Source of the DNA: Roseiarcus sp963764955
Lineage (GTDB): Bacteria > Pseudomonadota > Alphaproteobacteria > Rhizobiales > Beijerinckiaceae
Reading direction: 5' to 3'
DNA length: 64,000 nt
Assembly (NCBI GenBank): GCA_963764955.1
Contig: CAVXVE010000031.1
Span: 62,001 to 126,000, forward strand
The translations under genes and the position numbers were made by a program. Shown one piece after another: positions 1 to 8,403 of this stretch (position 1 is the stretch's first letter; each line of letters starts with the position of its first letter). The notes below the pieces were generated by a model. It ran no database searches. It was not told the DNA's origin and saw only the letters and a list, made by a program, of their open reading frames with translations.

Positions 1-386
1 CGGAAGTCTCCTCAGTGCGCGACTCCGACCGGATCATCGGCCTCCTCGATTCTAAGACATTGCGGGCCGAACGCGGCGAGCAGATGGAGAAGCACCTGCT
101 CCTCACTCGGTTCGATCCGGCGCGTTCGAACTCGGGCGAGATGCTGAGTATCGAGGACGTGCTCGAGATTCTGTCCATCCCGCTCCTGGGCGTGATCCCG
201 GAAAGCCGAGAGATCCTGCGGGCCTCGAATATCGGCGCTCCCGTGACGACCAACGCCGCCGGGGGCCAAGCTAGACTCGCCTATCTCGAAGCGGCCCGGC
301 GCCTCGGCGGCGAAACGGTCCCCGTCGCGGTCCCGGACGAAAAGAAAACCTTCTTCACGCGCCTGTTCGGCCGGAGGGCGGCATGA
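1..386 (+). CDS. minD: Septum site-determining ATPase MinD, C-terminal part (5' end outside window)
   Basis: The reading frame is open from base 3 to the TGA at 384-386 and begins with EVSSVRDSDRIIGLL, the MinD segment that follows the deviant-Walker ATPase core. About 127 residues of a protein normally near 270 are present. The last residues, KKTFFTRLFGRRAA, form the short amphipathic membrane-targeting helix that lets ATP-bound MinD dimers sit on the inner membrane. MinD recruits MinC to block FtsZ assembly away from mid-cell, and MinE drives its release. The stop overlaps the minE start (ATGA), as usual for a minCDE operon; minC should lie just upstream of the window. The family call is firm; only the 5' truncation by the window edge limits it. 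Confidence 0.95.
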   Translation, partial: EVSSVRDSDRIIGLLDSKTLRAERGEQMEKHLLLTRFDPARSNSGEMLSIEDVLEILSIPLLGVIPESREILRASNIGAPVTTNAAGGQARLAYLEAARRLGGETVPVAVPDEKKTFFTRLFGRRAA

Positions 387-682
387 GCTTATTTGGATTT
401 CTCAAGTCTCGCAGCAGCGCGCCAGTCGCACGCGAACGCCTCCAGATCCTGCTCGCGCACGAGCGCGTCGCGCTTGGTCCGCGCGATCTCGTGACGATCC
501 TGCGCGACGAATTGCTCGCCACCATCGCCCGTCACATCGAATTCGATCCCGAAAAGCTCTCCGTGAAGATGGATCGGGCGGACGCGATGTCGACGCTGGA
601 GATCGAGGTCGAGATTCCGTCTGACAAGATCGCGACGGGGGCGTCGCGCATCGGGCCCGCGCCGCACGCGTCGGCGGCCTGA
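383..682 (+). CDS. minE: Cell division topological specificity factor MinE
   Basis: A 99-residue protein of standard MinE length. The N-terminal SLFGFLKS is the membrane-binding helix. RERLQILLAHER is the anti-MinCD segment that stimulates MinD ATPase, and the C-terminal half (KLSVKMDRADAMSTLEIEVEIP) is the dimerising topological-specificity domain. Its ATG overlaps the minD stop by four bases, so the two are translationally coupled. The last 15 or so residues are an Ala/Pro/Ser-rich tail beyond the conserved domain. MinE confines division inhibition to the cell poles. Confidence 0.96.
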   Translation: MSLFGFLKSRSSAPVARERLQILLAHERVALGPRDLVTILRDELLATIARHIEFDPEKLSVKMDRADAMSTLEIEVEIPSDKIATGASRIGPAPHASAA

Positions 683-1033
683 GCGCCATTCTCCCTTCCC
701 TGCCGGATTCGGCCCAATAAATTCGGTGGCCTAGCGGGTACGCAGGCCGCCGCGAAGGTCTTTTCCCGTTCGAGACGGCAAAACCGATCCCGCGGGCGCG
801 ACCCGTGTGGCCGCTCCTCTCGCTGTTGCAGCTGCGAGATTGGCGCCGTACTGCGGCGCAAAAAACTGACCGCTTGTAAAGTTCTGCATATTCCGCTTCA
901 TTGCTGCGCGCATTCCTTGCCGCTGGCGCGCGTTCGGCTTGACCGGGAGGCTTAGTCGCGAACGGCGAAGTCGTCCAACAGCCGGTCGGCGCACGCCAAG
1001 GACGCAAAAGAGACGAAACTGGGAGGATAGTCC
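683..1033 (+). other. Intergenic region between minE and the long catabolic operon
   Basis: About 350 bases with no convincing gene; the reading frames open here have no family-like sequence. It must contain the end of the min transcript and the promoter of the downstream 20-kb gene train, but I could not identify a convincing -35/-10 pair or an operator. A GGGAGG-like ribosome binding site lies just before the ATG at 1034. Confidence 0.5.
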
Positions 1034-2284
1034 ATGTTGAAGAGTGGAGTCGCCGCTGCGGCGCTCGCCAGCCTTTTGCTGTCGAGCGCGGCGTGGGCGC
1101 AGGACAAGATCAAGGTCGGCGTCACGGCGACGCTCGAGGGCACTTACACCATATTGGGCATCGACGGGATCGCCGGCTTGAATGCGGCGGTGAAGAAATA
1201 CAATAGCAAGGCGGGCGGCAAGGAGCTCGAATTCGTCATCGCCTCGACCGACGCGACGCCCGATTCCGCCGTGCGTGCGGTGAAGAAGCTGATCGAACAG
1301 GACCACGTCCAAATCCTCCTCTCGCCGCTCTCGGGAGATGAGGGCATCGCAGTCAAGAATTTCTCCAGGACCCATCCGGAGCTCACGTTCATCAACGCCG
1401 CGTCCGGCGCGCAGGAGACGACCTTCCCCGATCCGTCGCCCAATTTCTTCCGCTGGAACATGGACGGCGCGCAATGGTCGGCGGGACTTGGCGACTACGC
1501 CTACAACGTCAAACATTACAAGAAGATCGCGACCGTCGGCGAAGACTATTCCTTCGTCTATACCCAGGTCTTCGGCCTCGTGCTGGAATATTGCGCCCTT
1601 GGCGGCGAGGTGACGAACCGTCAGTGGGTGCCCCTCGGAACGAAGGACTTCGCCTCGACGATTGCGGCGCTGCCCGATGACGTCGACGCCATCTATCTCG
1701 GCCTAGGCGGCGCGGATGCGGTCAACTTCCTCAACCAGTATCAGCAGGCGGGTGGCAAGGCGCACCTTCTCGGCGGTTCGATCATGGTCGATCAGACCGT
1801 GCTCTCGGCCAAGGGCGACGCGAAGAAGGCGATGATCGGCACGATCGCGTCGAGCGGCATGGCCGACACCTGGGACGATCCGGGCTGGAAAGCGTTCGTG
1901 AAGCTTTATCAGGAATCAACTCCGGCAGATAAGCGCCTGCCGAGCCCGGGATTGCTGGCCGCCAACTATTATGACGCAGCGATGGCGCTGTTCGAGTCGC
2001 TCAACAAGGTCAATGGCGACCTCAGCGACAACCAGTCGAAACTCAAGGCTGCGATGGCCGCACTGACGATCGACGCGCCGAACGGCAAGATCAGCCTCGA
2101 TGAGGACCGCCAGGCGATCGGCACGAATTTCGTCACCGAGGTTGTCGAGGACGGAAAAGGCGGCCTCGTCAGCAAGGTCGTCAAGATCATTCCCAACGTG
2201 CATCAGACGCTGGGCTATCCGAGGGACGTTTTCGCCAAGATCGGGCCTCCGAGCCGCACCAATCCAGAATGCAAGAAGTATTGA
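1034..2284 (+). CDS. ABC transporter substrate-binding protein, branched-chain amino acid (LivJ) family
   Basis: A 416-residue periplasmic binding protein. Residues 1-22 form a clear Sec signal peptide (hydrophobic AAALASLLLSSAAWA, cleavage after AWA before QDKIKVG). The mature part has the type-1 periplasmic-binding fold signatures: an IKVGVTATLEG start, repeated VRAVKKLIEQDHV helices and a GGADAVNFLNQYQQAG second-lobe segment. It should deliver an extracytoplasmic ligand to the permeases encoded next. Many Liv-type binding proteins bind aromatic acids, amides or urea rather than amino acids, and the neighbouring catabolic genes point that way, so the ligand is unknown. It is the first gene of the operon and is separated from the permeases by a strong hairpin. 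Confidence 0.9.
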   Translation: MLKSGVAAAALASLLLSSAAWAQDKIKVGVTATLEGTYTILGIDGIAGLNAAVKKYNSKAGGKELEFVIASTDATPDSAVRAVKKLIEQDHVQILLSPLSGDEGIAVKNFSRTHPELTFINAASGAQETTFPDPSPNFFRWNMDGAQWSAGLGDYAYNVKHYKKIATVGEDYSFVYTQVFGLVLEYCALGGEVTNRQWVPLGTKDFASTIAALPDDVDAIYLGLGGADAVNFLNQYQQAGGKAHLLGGSIMVDQTVLSAKGDAKKAMIGTIASSGMADTWDDPGWKAFVKLYQESTPADKRLPSPGLLAANYYDAAMALFESLNKVNGDLSDNQSKLKAAMAALTIDAPNGKISLDEDRQAIGTNFVTEVVEDGKGGLVSKVVKIIPNVHQTLGYPRDVFAKIGPPSRTNPECKKY

Positions 2285-2295
2285 TCGAACGGACC

Positions 2296-2324
2296 GGGGC
2301 CGGGCGCGCAGCGCGCCCGGCCCC
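2296..2324 (+). terminator. Strong GC hairpin after the binding-protein gene
   Basis: Perfect 14-base arms, GGGGCCGGGCGCGC and its complement, separated by one base, lie 12 bases after the stop codon of the binding-protein gene. There is no U-run after the stem, so this is probably not a full intrinsic terminator. A 3' stem between the binding protein and its permease genes commonly stabilises the upstream mRNA or gives partial termination, allowing the periplasmic protein to be made in excess; that role is inferred here. Confidence 0.6.
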
Positions 2325-2444
2325 GTTGTGCAAAGGCTGGTTACGGATCGAACGGACGGCGCGAATGCGCGTCGTCCGTTCTGTTTCGATCCGCCGTCCG
2401 CCGAGGTTTGAGCCCATCCAAGGCCGACTCAAAAGTGATGGCGT

Positions 2445-3455
2445 ATGAACAGCTTCATCGCGCGCCGTCCGATCTGGTCCCTGATCATCGTGGTCGTCGT
2501 CATCGCCTTGATCTGGCTCGTCTTCGCTCCATGGCCGCCGGGCTTCGAGGCGGTGTTTGGGAGGAAGAAGCTGTTTCTCAACGCCAGCCTCAACGGGATC
2601 ACCCTCGGCGGCCTTTATTTCCTGGTCGCGAGCGGGTTCACGCTGATCTTCGGCCTCATGCGCAACGTCAATCTCGCGCATGGCTCGATCTATCTTCTCG
2701 GCGGCTATTTCGGTTACCTGGCTGTCGACGCCACCGGCTCATGGCTTTTCGGCTTCGTCGTCGCCTTCGTGGTCGCGGCCCTGCTTGGCGTCATCCTTCA
2801 GGTCGCCGTATTCCGCCGCATGGAGGGGCAGGAGCTTCGGCAAACTCTGGTGACGCTCGGGATTTCGATCGTGCTCGCCGATCTCATGTTGTGGGCGTTT
2901 GGCGGAAACTCGTGGCAGATTCAGACGCCGACATGGCTTCGCGGACCGGTTGAGCTTCCGCTCGTCACCGCGGTCAGGTCGTCAGGCGAGGCCGTCTATC
3001 TTTCCTATCCGATCGTTCGCCTGGTCATCTTCGCGGCCTCGGTCGTGATTGGCGTTGCGATGTGGCTGGCTTTGAACCGCACCCGCATAGGCATGATCGT
3101 GCGTGCTGGCGTCGACGACCGCGAAATGTTGTCGGCGATGGGCGTGCCGATTCAGCTCGTGTTCGTGATCGTCTTCGCCTTCGGCGCGGGGCTTGCCGGA
3201 ATGGCTGGCGTGGTCGGCGGAACGTTTCAGTCGCTGTCGCCGGGCGAAGATACGCGCTTTCTTCTCGCCTCCCTGATCGTGGTCATCGTCGGCGGCGTGG
3301 GCTCGATTCCCGGCGCGGCGCTTGGCGCTGTCATCATCGGTCTCGCCGAGCAGATCGGACTTGCCTACTTTCCGACCTATGCGATCGTGCTCACCTTTCT
3401 GATCATGGTGCTCGTGCTGGCCGTGCGGCCGCAGGGCCTGTTGGCGGGAGGCTAG
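2445..3455 (+). CDS. ABC transporter permease, LivH family
   Basis: A 336-residue, very hydrophobic inner-membrane protein. An N-terminal helix (LIIVVVVIALIWLVF) precedes the LivH-type core. The signature NGITLGGLYFLVASGFTLIFGLMRNVNLAHGS is followed by further transmembrane helices and a C-terminal LIVVIVGGVGSIPGAALGAVIIGL segment that contacts the ATPase subunits. Length is somewhat above the roughly 290-300 typical of LivH because of the extra N-terminal helix. It forms one half of the translocation pore with the next gene, three bases downstream. It belongs to the same importer as the genes at 1034-7516. Confidence 0.9.
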   Translation: MNSFIARRPIWSLIIVVVVIALIWLVFAPWPPGFEAVFGRKKLFLNASLNGITLGGLYFLVASGFTLIFGLMRNVNLAHGSIYLLGGYFGYLAVDATGSWLFGFVVAFVVAALLGVILQVAVFRRMEGQELRQTLVTLGISIVLADLMLWAFGGNSWQIQTPTWLRGPVELPLVTAVRSSGEAVYLSYPIVRLVIFAASVVIGVAMWLALNRTRIGMIVRAGVDDREMLSAMGVPIQLVFVIVFAFGAGLAGMAGVVGGTFQSLSPGEDTRFLLASLIVVIVGGVGSIPGAALGAVIIGLAEQIGLAYFPTYAIVLTFLIMVLVLAVRPQGLLAGG

Positions 3456-3458
3456 GCC

Positions 3459-4529
3459 GTGGCGCTCGCCGAGAGCCGCACGAGAGGCGCGTCGGGCGCC
3501 GCGCTGCACCCCGCCTGGCTGCAGAACGTCAATCCGGCGGCGGCCCTCGTCGCCGTCATCGTCGTCATCATGCCGGCGATCGTCTCGAGCTTCGTGCTCA
3601 CGCAGATCTTCGGCTGGGCCTACATGCTCGGTACGATCGCCTTGAGCCTGATGTTCCTCGCCGGTTACGGCGGCATGGTGAGCCTCGCGCAGATGACGAT
3701 CGGCGGTTTTGCCGGCTATGTCGTCGCGATCCTCGGCGTCAACGGCGTGCCCGGCGGAATGGGCTGGCCGTGGTGGCTCGCGGTTCCCGCCGCCTTGATA
3801 CTCGCGATGATTGTCGGCGCCATCATCGGCGCGCTCGCGGTGCGCACCGAGGGAATCTACACGATCATGATCACGCTCGCGATCGCCGCGGCGTTCTTCT
3901 ATTTCACCAACGAGAACTACGCGATCTTCAATGGCCATACCGGCATTGACGGCGTTCCGACGCCGGTCTTTCTGGGCGTCGACTGGCATCGCCCCATTCC
4001 CTTCTACTATCTGACGCTCGCCGTCGCGGCGTTGTGCTGGCTCGCGGTCTCCTATGTCGCCCGGGCCCCGTTCGGCCTCGCTCTGCAAGGGATACGCGAC
4101 AACCCCCGGCGGATGGCGGCGCTGGGATTCAACGTCAATGCGCATCGCATCGCGGCTTATGTTTTCGCGGCGTTCATCGCCGCGTTGGGCGGCATTCTGC
4201 TTGTGTGGAGCTATGGTGAGATTGCGCCCGGCACCGTGAGCGTGTCGGCGGCGATCGACATCCTCGTCATCGCGGTCGTCGGCGGCATCGGCAATCCAAT
4301 CGGCCCCTTTATCGGCGCCTTGATTTACGCGGTCCTGAAAACCTTCGCCCTCGATGTCCTGGTCGCGTTCGGCCTCGACGGCAACCGGTTTCGCCTGCTG
4401 ATCGGTCTTGGCTTCCTGGCGATCGTCTTTTTCTCGCCCGACGGCGTCATCGGCCTCTGGGCGCGATGGCGCAATCGATCGCGAGCCGGCTCGGCGCGCT
4501 CGCAACCATCGGGCGGCGGCCATGGATAG
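3459..4529 (+). CDS. ABC transporter permease, LivM family
   Basis: A 356-residue integral membrane protein with a GTG start at 3459, three bases after the preceding permease stop. It has a LivM-like order of helices: LSLMFLAGYGGMVSLAQMTIGGFAGY near residue 65, GIYTIMITLAIAAAFFYF in the middle, and the EAA-like cytoplasmic loop ALQGIRDNPRRMAALGFNV, which docks on the ATPases. The C-terminal tail is basic and Ser/Gly-rich. It pairs with the LivH-like permease. Its stop overlaps the start of the next ATPase gene by eight bases, so the genes are co-translated. Confidence 0.9.
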   Translation: MALAESRTRGASGAALHPAWLQNVNPAAALVAVIVVIMPAIVSSFVLTQIFGWAYMLGTIALSLMFLAGYGGMVSLAQMTIGGFAGYVVAILGVNGVPGGMGWPWWLAVPAALILAMIVGAIIGALAVRTEGIYTIMITLAIAAAFFYFTNENYAIFNGHTGIDGVPTPVFLGVDWHRPIPFYYLTLAVAALCWLAVSYVARAPFGLALQGIRDNPRRMAALGFNVNAHRIAAYVFAAFIAALGGILLVWSYGEIAPGTVSVSAAIDILVIAVVGGIGNPIGPFIGALIYAVLKTFALDVLVAFGLDGNRFRLLIGLGFLAIVFFSPDGVIGLWARWRNRSRAGSARSQPSGGGHG

Positions 4530-5304
4530 CGTCGCTCAGCGTCTCTCCGCGGTCGGCTCGGCCAACGCGCTCGAGCTGCGTGGCGTCACCCGCCTGTTCG
4601 GCGCTCTCGCCGCCCTGACAGACGTCTCCTTGACGGTCCGCCCCGGCGAGCGGCGTGCGGTTCTTGGTTCGAACGGCGCCGGCAAGACCACGCTTTTCAA
4701 CTGCATCACCGGCGACTTCCCGCCATCTTCGGGAACGATCCGCTTCTTTGGCGAGGACGTGACCGACTTTCCGCCCCAGGAGCGAATCCGCCGCGGATTG
4801 CGCCGGACCTATCAGATCTCCGCCCTTTTTCCCGGCCTGTCGGTGCTCGACAACGTTTACCTCGCCTGTCGTGGCGTCTCGCGCGGCCGATTTTCGTTTC
4901 TTCGGCCGGGCCGCGACGACGCGCTTGTCCATTCCGCCGAGAACCTGATTCAGGCGGTCCATCTGACACCGATCAAGGACCGGCTGGTGGCGGAGCTGGC
5001 CTATGGCCAGCAGCGCCAGCTCGAGATCGCGCTGGCGCTTTCGGGCGCGCCGCGGTTCATCCTTTTCGACGAGCCGGCAGCGGGTCTGTCGCCGACGGAA
5101 CGGGCGGAGCTCATCGACATCCTCTCCTCGCTGCCAGCCCATATCGGCTACATCATCATCGAGCACGACATGGACGTGGCGCTACGCGTGGTCGAGCGCG
5201 TGACGATGATGCACAACGGGCGGATCTTCAAGGAAGGCTCGCCTCAGGAGATCGAGGCGGATCCCGAGGTGCAGGAACTCTACCTTGGAGGCGCCCATGC
5301 CTGA
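4522..5304 (+). CDS. ABC transporter ATP-binding protein, LivG family
   Basis: The ATG at 4522 (MDSVAQRLSAV) was chosen because it sits in an eight-base overlap with livM and leaves a standard 260-residue ATPase; an open frame continues upstream but is only livM in another phase. Motifs in order are Walker A GSNGAGKTTL, a Q-loop region RRTYQISALF, a signature in a degenerate LAYGQQRQLEIA form, Walker B FILFDEPAAGLSP and the H-loop IIIEHDMDV. The signature is LAYGQ rather than LSGGQ, which is common in LivG. It energises uptake together with the next ATPase. Confidence 0.9.
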   Translation: MDSVAQRLSAVGSANALELRGVTRLFGALAALTDVSLTVRPGERRAVLGSNGAGKTTLFNCITGDFPPSSGTIRFFGEDVTDFPPQERIRRGLRRTYQISALFPGLSVLDNVYLACRGVSRGRFSFLRPGRDDALVHSAENLIQAVHLTPIKDRLVAELAYGQQRQLEIALALSGAPRFILFDEPAAGLSPTERAELIDILSSLPAHIGYIIIEHDMDVALRVVERVTMMHNGRIFKEGSPQEIEADPEVQELYLGGAHA

Positions 5305-7516
5305 GCCGCGCCGCGCCGACGCCGAGATCATGCTTCGGGTCACGGGGCTTAACGTCTACTATGGTCGCTCGCATGCGCTGCAGGGCGTCGATCTTACGCT
5401 GGCTCACGGCGTGCTGTCGGTCGTCGGGCGCAACGGCATGGGCAAGACGACCCTGTGCAAGGCCATCATGGGGCTCGCGCGCGCGTCAAGCGGCTCAATC
5501 CGCGTGCGCGGCGAAGAGATGTTGGGCCTTCCCCCGGCGCGAGTCGCGCGGCACGGCGTCGGCTACGTCCCGCAAGGTCGCAGGCTCTGGCGCTCGCTCA
5601 CCGTCGACGAACACTTGCGCTTGACCACGGCGCGCCAGTCCGGCGCCTGGACGGTCGAGCGCGTCTATGACGCGTTCCCGCGCCTCGCGGAACGAAAAAG
5701 CAGCAACGGCGCCCAGCTCTCCGGCGGAGAGCAGCAGATGCTGGCCATCTCGCGCGCTCTGATCACCAACCCGCGCCTTCTGATCATGGACGAGCCGACC
5801 GAGGGCCTGGCGCCGGTGATCGTGTCCCAGGTCGAGGAAATGCTCGTTCGTCTTGGCGAGGAAAGCGACATGGCGATCCTCGTCATCGAGCAGAATATCG
5901 GGGTTGCGACGACCGTTTCCGAAAACGTCGCCATCATGGTCAACGGAAGGATCAATCGCATCATCGAGTCGCGGCGGCTCGCGGCCGACCGCGAGCTGCA
6001 GCAGCGGCTCTTGGGCGTTGGCCGCCATTCCGACGCCGATCCGGACCCCGCCGACGAAAACGCGCGCGAAGCGGCGGCTCCTTCACCGAGCGTCGCAAGG
6101 CCGGCGGCGGCGCCGATCAGGCTCTATGTCTCCAACCCGACGCCGCCAACGCGGTGGTCGCAACCGGTCCCCAATGCGCGAATCGAGGCGAGCGCCCGCA
6201 TCGCTTCGGCCGGCCCCGCGAGGGTCGAGGCGATCGCCGAGCCGCGTCCGGCGCGGGCCGCCGGCTCGCCGGTCGTGCTCGTGGTCGGAACGCTCGACAC
6301 CAAGGGAACCGAACTGCGCTTCATCCGCGACCTCATCGTCGCGAGCGGCCTGCGCGCGCGCCTGGTCGATGTCTCGACCAGCGGCAAGCTCGCGACCTGC
6401 GACGTGACGGCGCAGGAGATCGCGCTCAACCATGGCCGCGGCGGCGTGGCCGTATTCGGCCGCGAGCGCGGCGCTTCGGTGTCCGCCATGGCCGAGGCCT
6501 TCGAGGCCTGGATCAAGCGGCAGAACGATATCGCCGGAATCATCAGTGCGGGCGGCTCGGGCGGCGCCTCGATCGTCGCGCCGGGGATGCGCGCTCTCCC
6601 GATCGGCGCCCCGAAGGTGCTCGTGTCGTCGATCGCCTCCGGCGACGTCGGCCCTTACGTGGGCCCGACGGACATCACGATGATGTATTCGGTCACCGAC
6701 GTCCAAGGCCTGAACGCCATCTCGCGGCAGGTGCTGGCGAACGGCGCGCAGGCGCTTATCGGGATGGTGAAGGCGCGCCTCAGCGCGCGCGAAGAACTTG
6801 GAGCGGGGAGAGTGCGCCGGACCGCCCTTCCCTCGGTTGGGCTCACCATGTTCGGCGTCACCACGCCCTGCGTGCAGCAGATCACGGCCGCGCTGGCTGC
6901 GGACTGGGAGTGCCTCGTCTTTCACGCCACCGGCGTCGGCGGCCGCTCCATGGAGAAGCTGGTCGATTCGGGACTCATCTCGGCCGTCATCGACGTCACC
7001 ACCACCGAAGTCGCCGACATGCTTATGGGCGGCGTCCTCGCGGCCGACGAGGACCGGTTCGGTGCGGTCATCCGCACGCGGGCGCCTTATGTCGGCTCGG
7101 TCGGCGCGCTGGACATGGTCAATTTCGGTCCCATCGACACTGTGCCGGCCGCGTACAAGAGCCGGCTTTTGCACGCGCACAACCCGCAGGTCACGCTCAT
7201 GCGCACGACCGCGGCCGAGAACGATCGGATCGGGAGCTGGATCGGCGAGCGGTTGAACCGCATGGACGGGCCGGTCCGCTTCCTGCTGCCCGAACTCGGC
7301 GTCTCCACGCTGGATGCGCCAGGCCAAGCGTTCCACGATCCGCAGGCGGACGCCGCCCTGTTCGCTGCGCTCGAACGGACGGTGCGGCAGACCGCGAGCC
7401 GGCGATTGATCCGGGTCAAGCGCCACATCAACGATCCCGAGTTCGCCGCCGCTGTCGTCGCCGAGTTCCGGGCGCTGCACGGGCAGTCGGCCGCGCGCCG
7501 GCGCGCGGCGAGATGA
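5297..7516 (+). CDS. Fusion: LivF-type ABC ATPase plus Tm-1-like/UPF0261 domain
   Basis: The start is set at ATG 5297 because GGAGG lies seven bases upstream and the start overlaps the LivG stop by eight bases. Residues 1-235 are a complete LivF ATPase: Walker A GRNGMGKTTL, signature LSGGEQQM, Walker B LLIMDEPTEGLAP, H-loop VIEQN. Residues 236-324 form an Ala/Pro/Arg-rich linker. From about residue 325 (VVLVVGTLDTKGTELRFIRDLI) to the end is a full UPF0261 (Tm-1-like ATP-binding) domain, with GGSGGASIVAPGMRALPIG and HATGVGGRSMEKLVDSG. UPF0261 is usually a separate protein beside, or fused to, a TIM-barrel PEP-hydrolase-like domain; here that partner is the next gene (ATGA overlap). Fusion to a transporter ATPase is unusual. 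The function of the UPF0261 half is unknown. Confidence 0.9.
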   Translation: MPEPRRADAEIMLRVTGLNVYYGRSHALQGVDLTLAHGVLSVVGRNGMGKTTLCKAIMGLARASSGSIRVRGEEMLGLPPARVARHGVGYVPQGRRLWRSLTVDEHLRLTTARQSGAWTVERVYDAFPRLAERKSSNGAQLSGGEQQMLAISRALITNPRLLIMDEPTEGLAPVIVSQVEEMLVRLGEESDMAILVIEQNIGVATTVSENVAIMVNGRINRIIESRRLAADRELQQRLLGVGRHSDADPDPADENAREAAAPSPSVARPAAAPIRLYVSNPTPPTRWSQPVPNARIEASARIASAGPARVEAIAEPRPARAAGSPVVLVVGTLDTKGTELRFIRDLIVASGLRARLVDVSTSGKLATCDVTAQEIALNHGRGGVAVFGRERGASVSAMAEAFEAWIKRQNDIAGIISAGGSGGASIVAPGMRALPIGAPKVLVSSIASGDVGPYVGPTDITMMYSVTDVQGLNAISRQVLANGAQALIGMVKARLSAREELGAGRVRRTALPSVGLTMFGVTTPCVQQITAALAADWECLVFHATGVGGRSMEKLVDSGLISAVIDVTTTEVADMLMGGVLAADEDRFGAVIRTRAPYVGSVGALDMVNFGPIDTVPAAYKSRLLHAHNPQVTLMRTTAAENDRIGSWIGERLNRMDGPVRFLLPELGVSTLDAPGQAFHDPQADAALFAALERTVRQTASRRLIRVKRHINDPEFAAAVVAEFRALHGQSAARRRAAR

Positions 7517-8352
7517 CGATGAGCGCGTTCGACCGATCCACGCTGATGGATAAGTTCCGGGCGATGGCGGCGCGCGGCGAGCCGATCGTCGGCGGCGGCG
7601 CAGGCGTCGGCCTCTCGGCCAAATGCGAGGAGGCGGGCGGCGTCGACCTGATCGTCATCTATAATTCTGGCCGCTATCGCATGGCCGGGCGCGGCTCGCT
7701 CGCCGGCCTCCTGGCGTATGGCGACGCCAACGCGATCGTTGTCGATATGGCGCGCGAGGTGCTGCCGGTCGTCAAGCGCACGCCGGTGCTGGCTGGCGTC
7801 AATGGCACTGACCCGTTCCGCCGGATGGACGTCTTCCTCGATGAGATCAAGGCGCTCGGCTTCGCCGGCGTGCAGAACTTCCCCACCGTCGGCCTCATCG
7901 ACGGGACTTTTCGCGTCAACCTCGAGGAGACCGGAATGTCCTACGGCCTCGAAGTCGATATGATCGCGAAGGCGCGCGAGAAAGACCTGTTGACGACCCC
8001 TTATGTCTTCAACGCGGGCGAAGCGGAGGCGATGGCCAAGGCCGGCGCCGACATCCTCGTCTGCCACCTTGGACTGACAACTGGCGGCGCCATCGGCGCC
8101 CAGACCGCGCCGAAGCTTAAGGATTGTCCCGCCTTGATCGACGCCTGGGCGAGCGCGGCGCTGAAGGTTCGGTCTGACATTCTCGTGCTGGCGCACGGCG
8201 GCCCGATCGCCGAGCCCGCCGACGCGGACTTCATCATGAAGTCCACCAAGACTTGCCACGGATTTTACGGCGCTTCATCAATGGAGCGCCTGCCGGTCGA
8301 AACCGCGCTGACCGAACAGGTCAGGCGATTCAAAACGATCGGACGGAAGTAA
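7513..8352 (+). CDS. TIM-barrel protein of the phosphoenolpyruvate hydrolase-like family (Tm-1 C-terminal type)
   Basis: The ATG at 7513 overlaps the UPF0261 fusion stop (ATGA), giving a 279-residue protein. Conserved segments are GGGAGVGLSAKCEEAGGVDLI, IYNSGRYRMAGRGSLAGLL, FAGVQNFPTVGLIDG and the C-terminal KSTKTCHGFYGASSMERLP. This is the TIM-barrel family (PF09370-type) that forms the C-terminal half of plant Tm-1 and usually stands next to UPF0261 in bacteria. No reaction is firmly established; PEP-hydrolase-like chemistry is an annotation by homology. Its coupling to the UPF0261 domain means the two halves of a Tm-1-like pair are made together, here tied to an ABC importer. Confidence 0.85.
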   Translation: MTMSAFDRSTLMDKFRAMAARGEPIVGGGAGVGLSAKCEEAGGVDLIVIYNSGRYRMAGRGSLAGLLAYGDANAIVVDMAREVLPVVKRTPVLAGVNGTDPFRRMDVFLDEIKALGFAGVQNFPTVGLIDGTFRVNLEETGMSYGLEVDMIAKAREKDLLTTPYVFNAGEAEAMAKAGADILVCHLGLTTGGAIGAQTAPKLKDCPALIDAWASAALKVRSDILVLAHGGPIAEPADADFIMKSTKTCHGFYGASSMERLPVETALTEQVRRFKTIGRK

Positions 8353-8403
8353 GATGACACAACGGCTCGCGGTCGGACGCGGCCAGCAAATCGGGAGTGG
8401 GAA

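Noticed and set aside
920..945. A sigma-54-like GG-N10-GC element before the operon (in CGCTGGCGCGCGTTCGGC)
   Set aside because: The -12 element is poor (CGGC instead of TTGC) and such spacing is common by chance in GC-rich DNA; no sigma-54 activator gene is nearby.
2982..4523. Long minus-strand open frames opposite the permease genes (and similar ones opposite trxB, the Mo-hydroxylase and TssF-TssH)
   Set aside because: High-GC codon use leaves antisense frames open. Their composition is His/Asp/Arg-rich with no domain, and the sense strand encodes recognised proteins.
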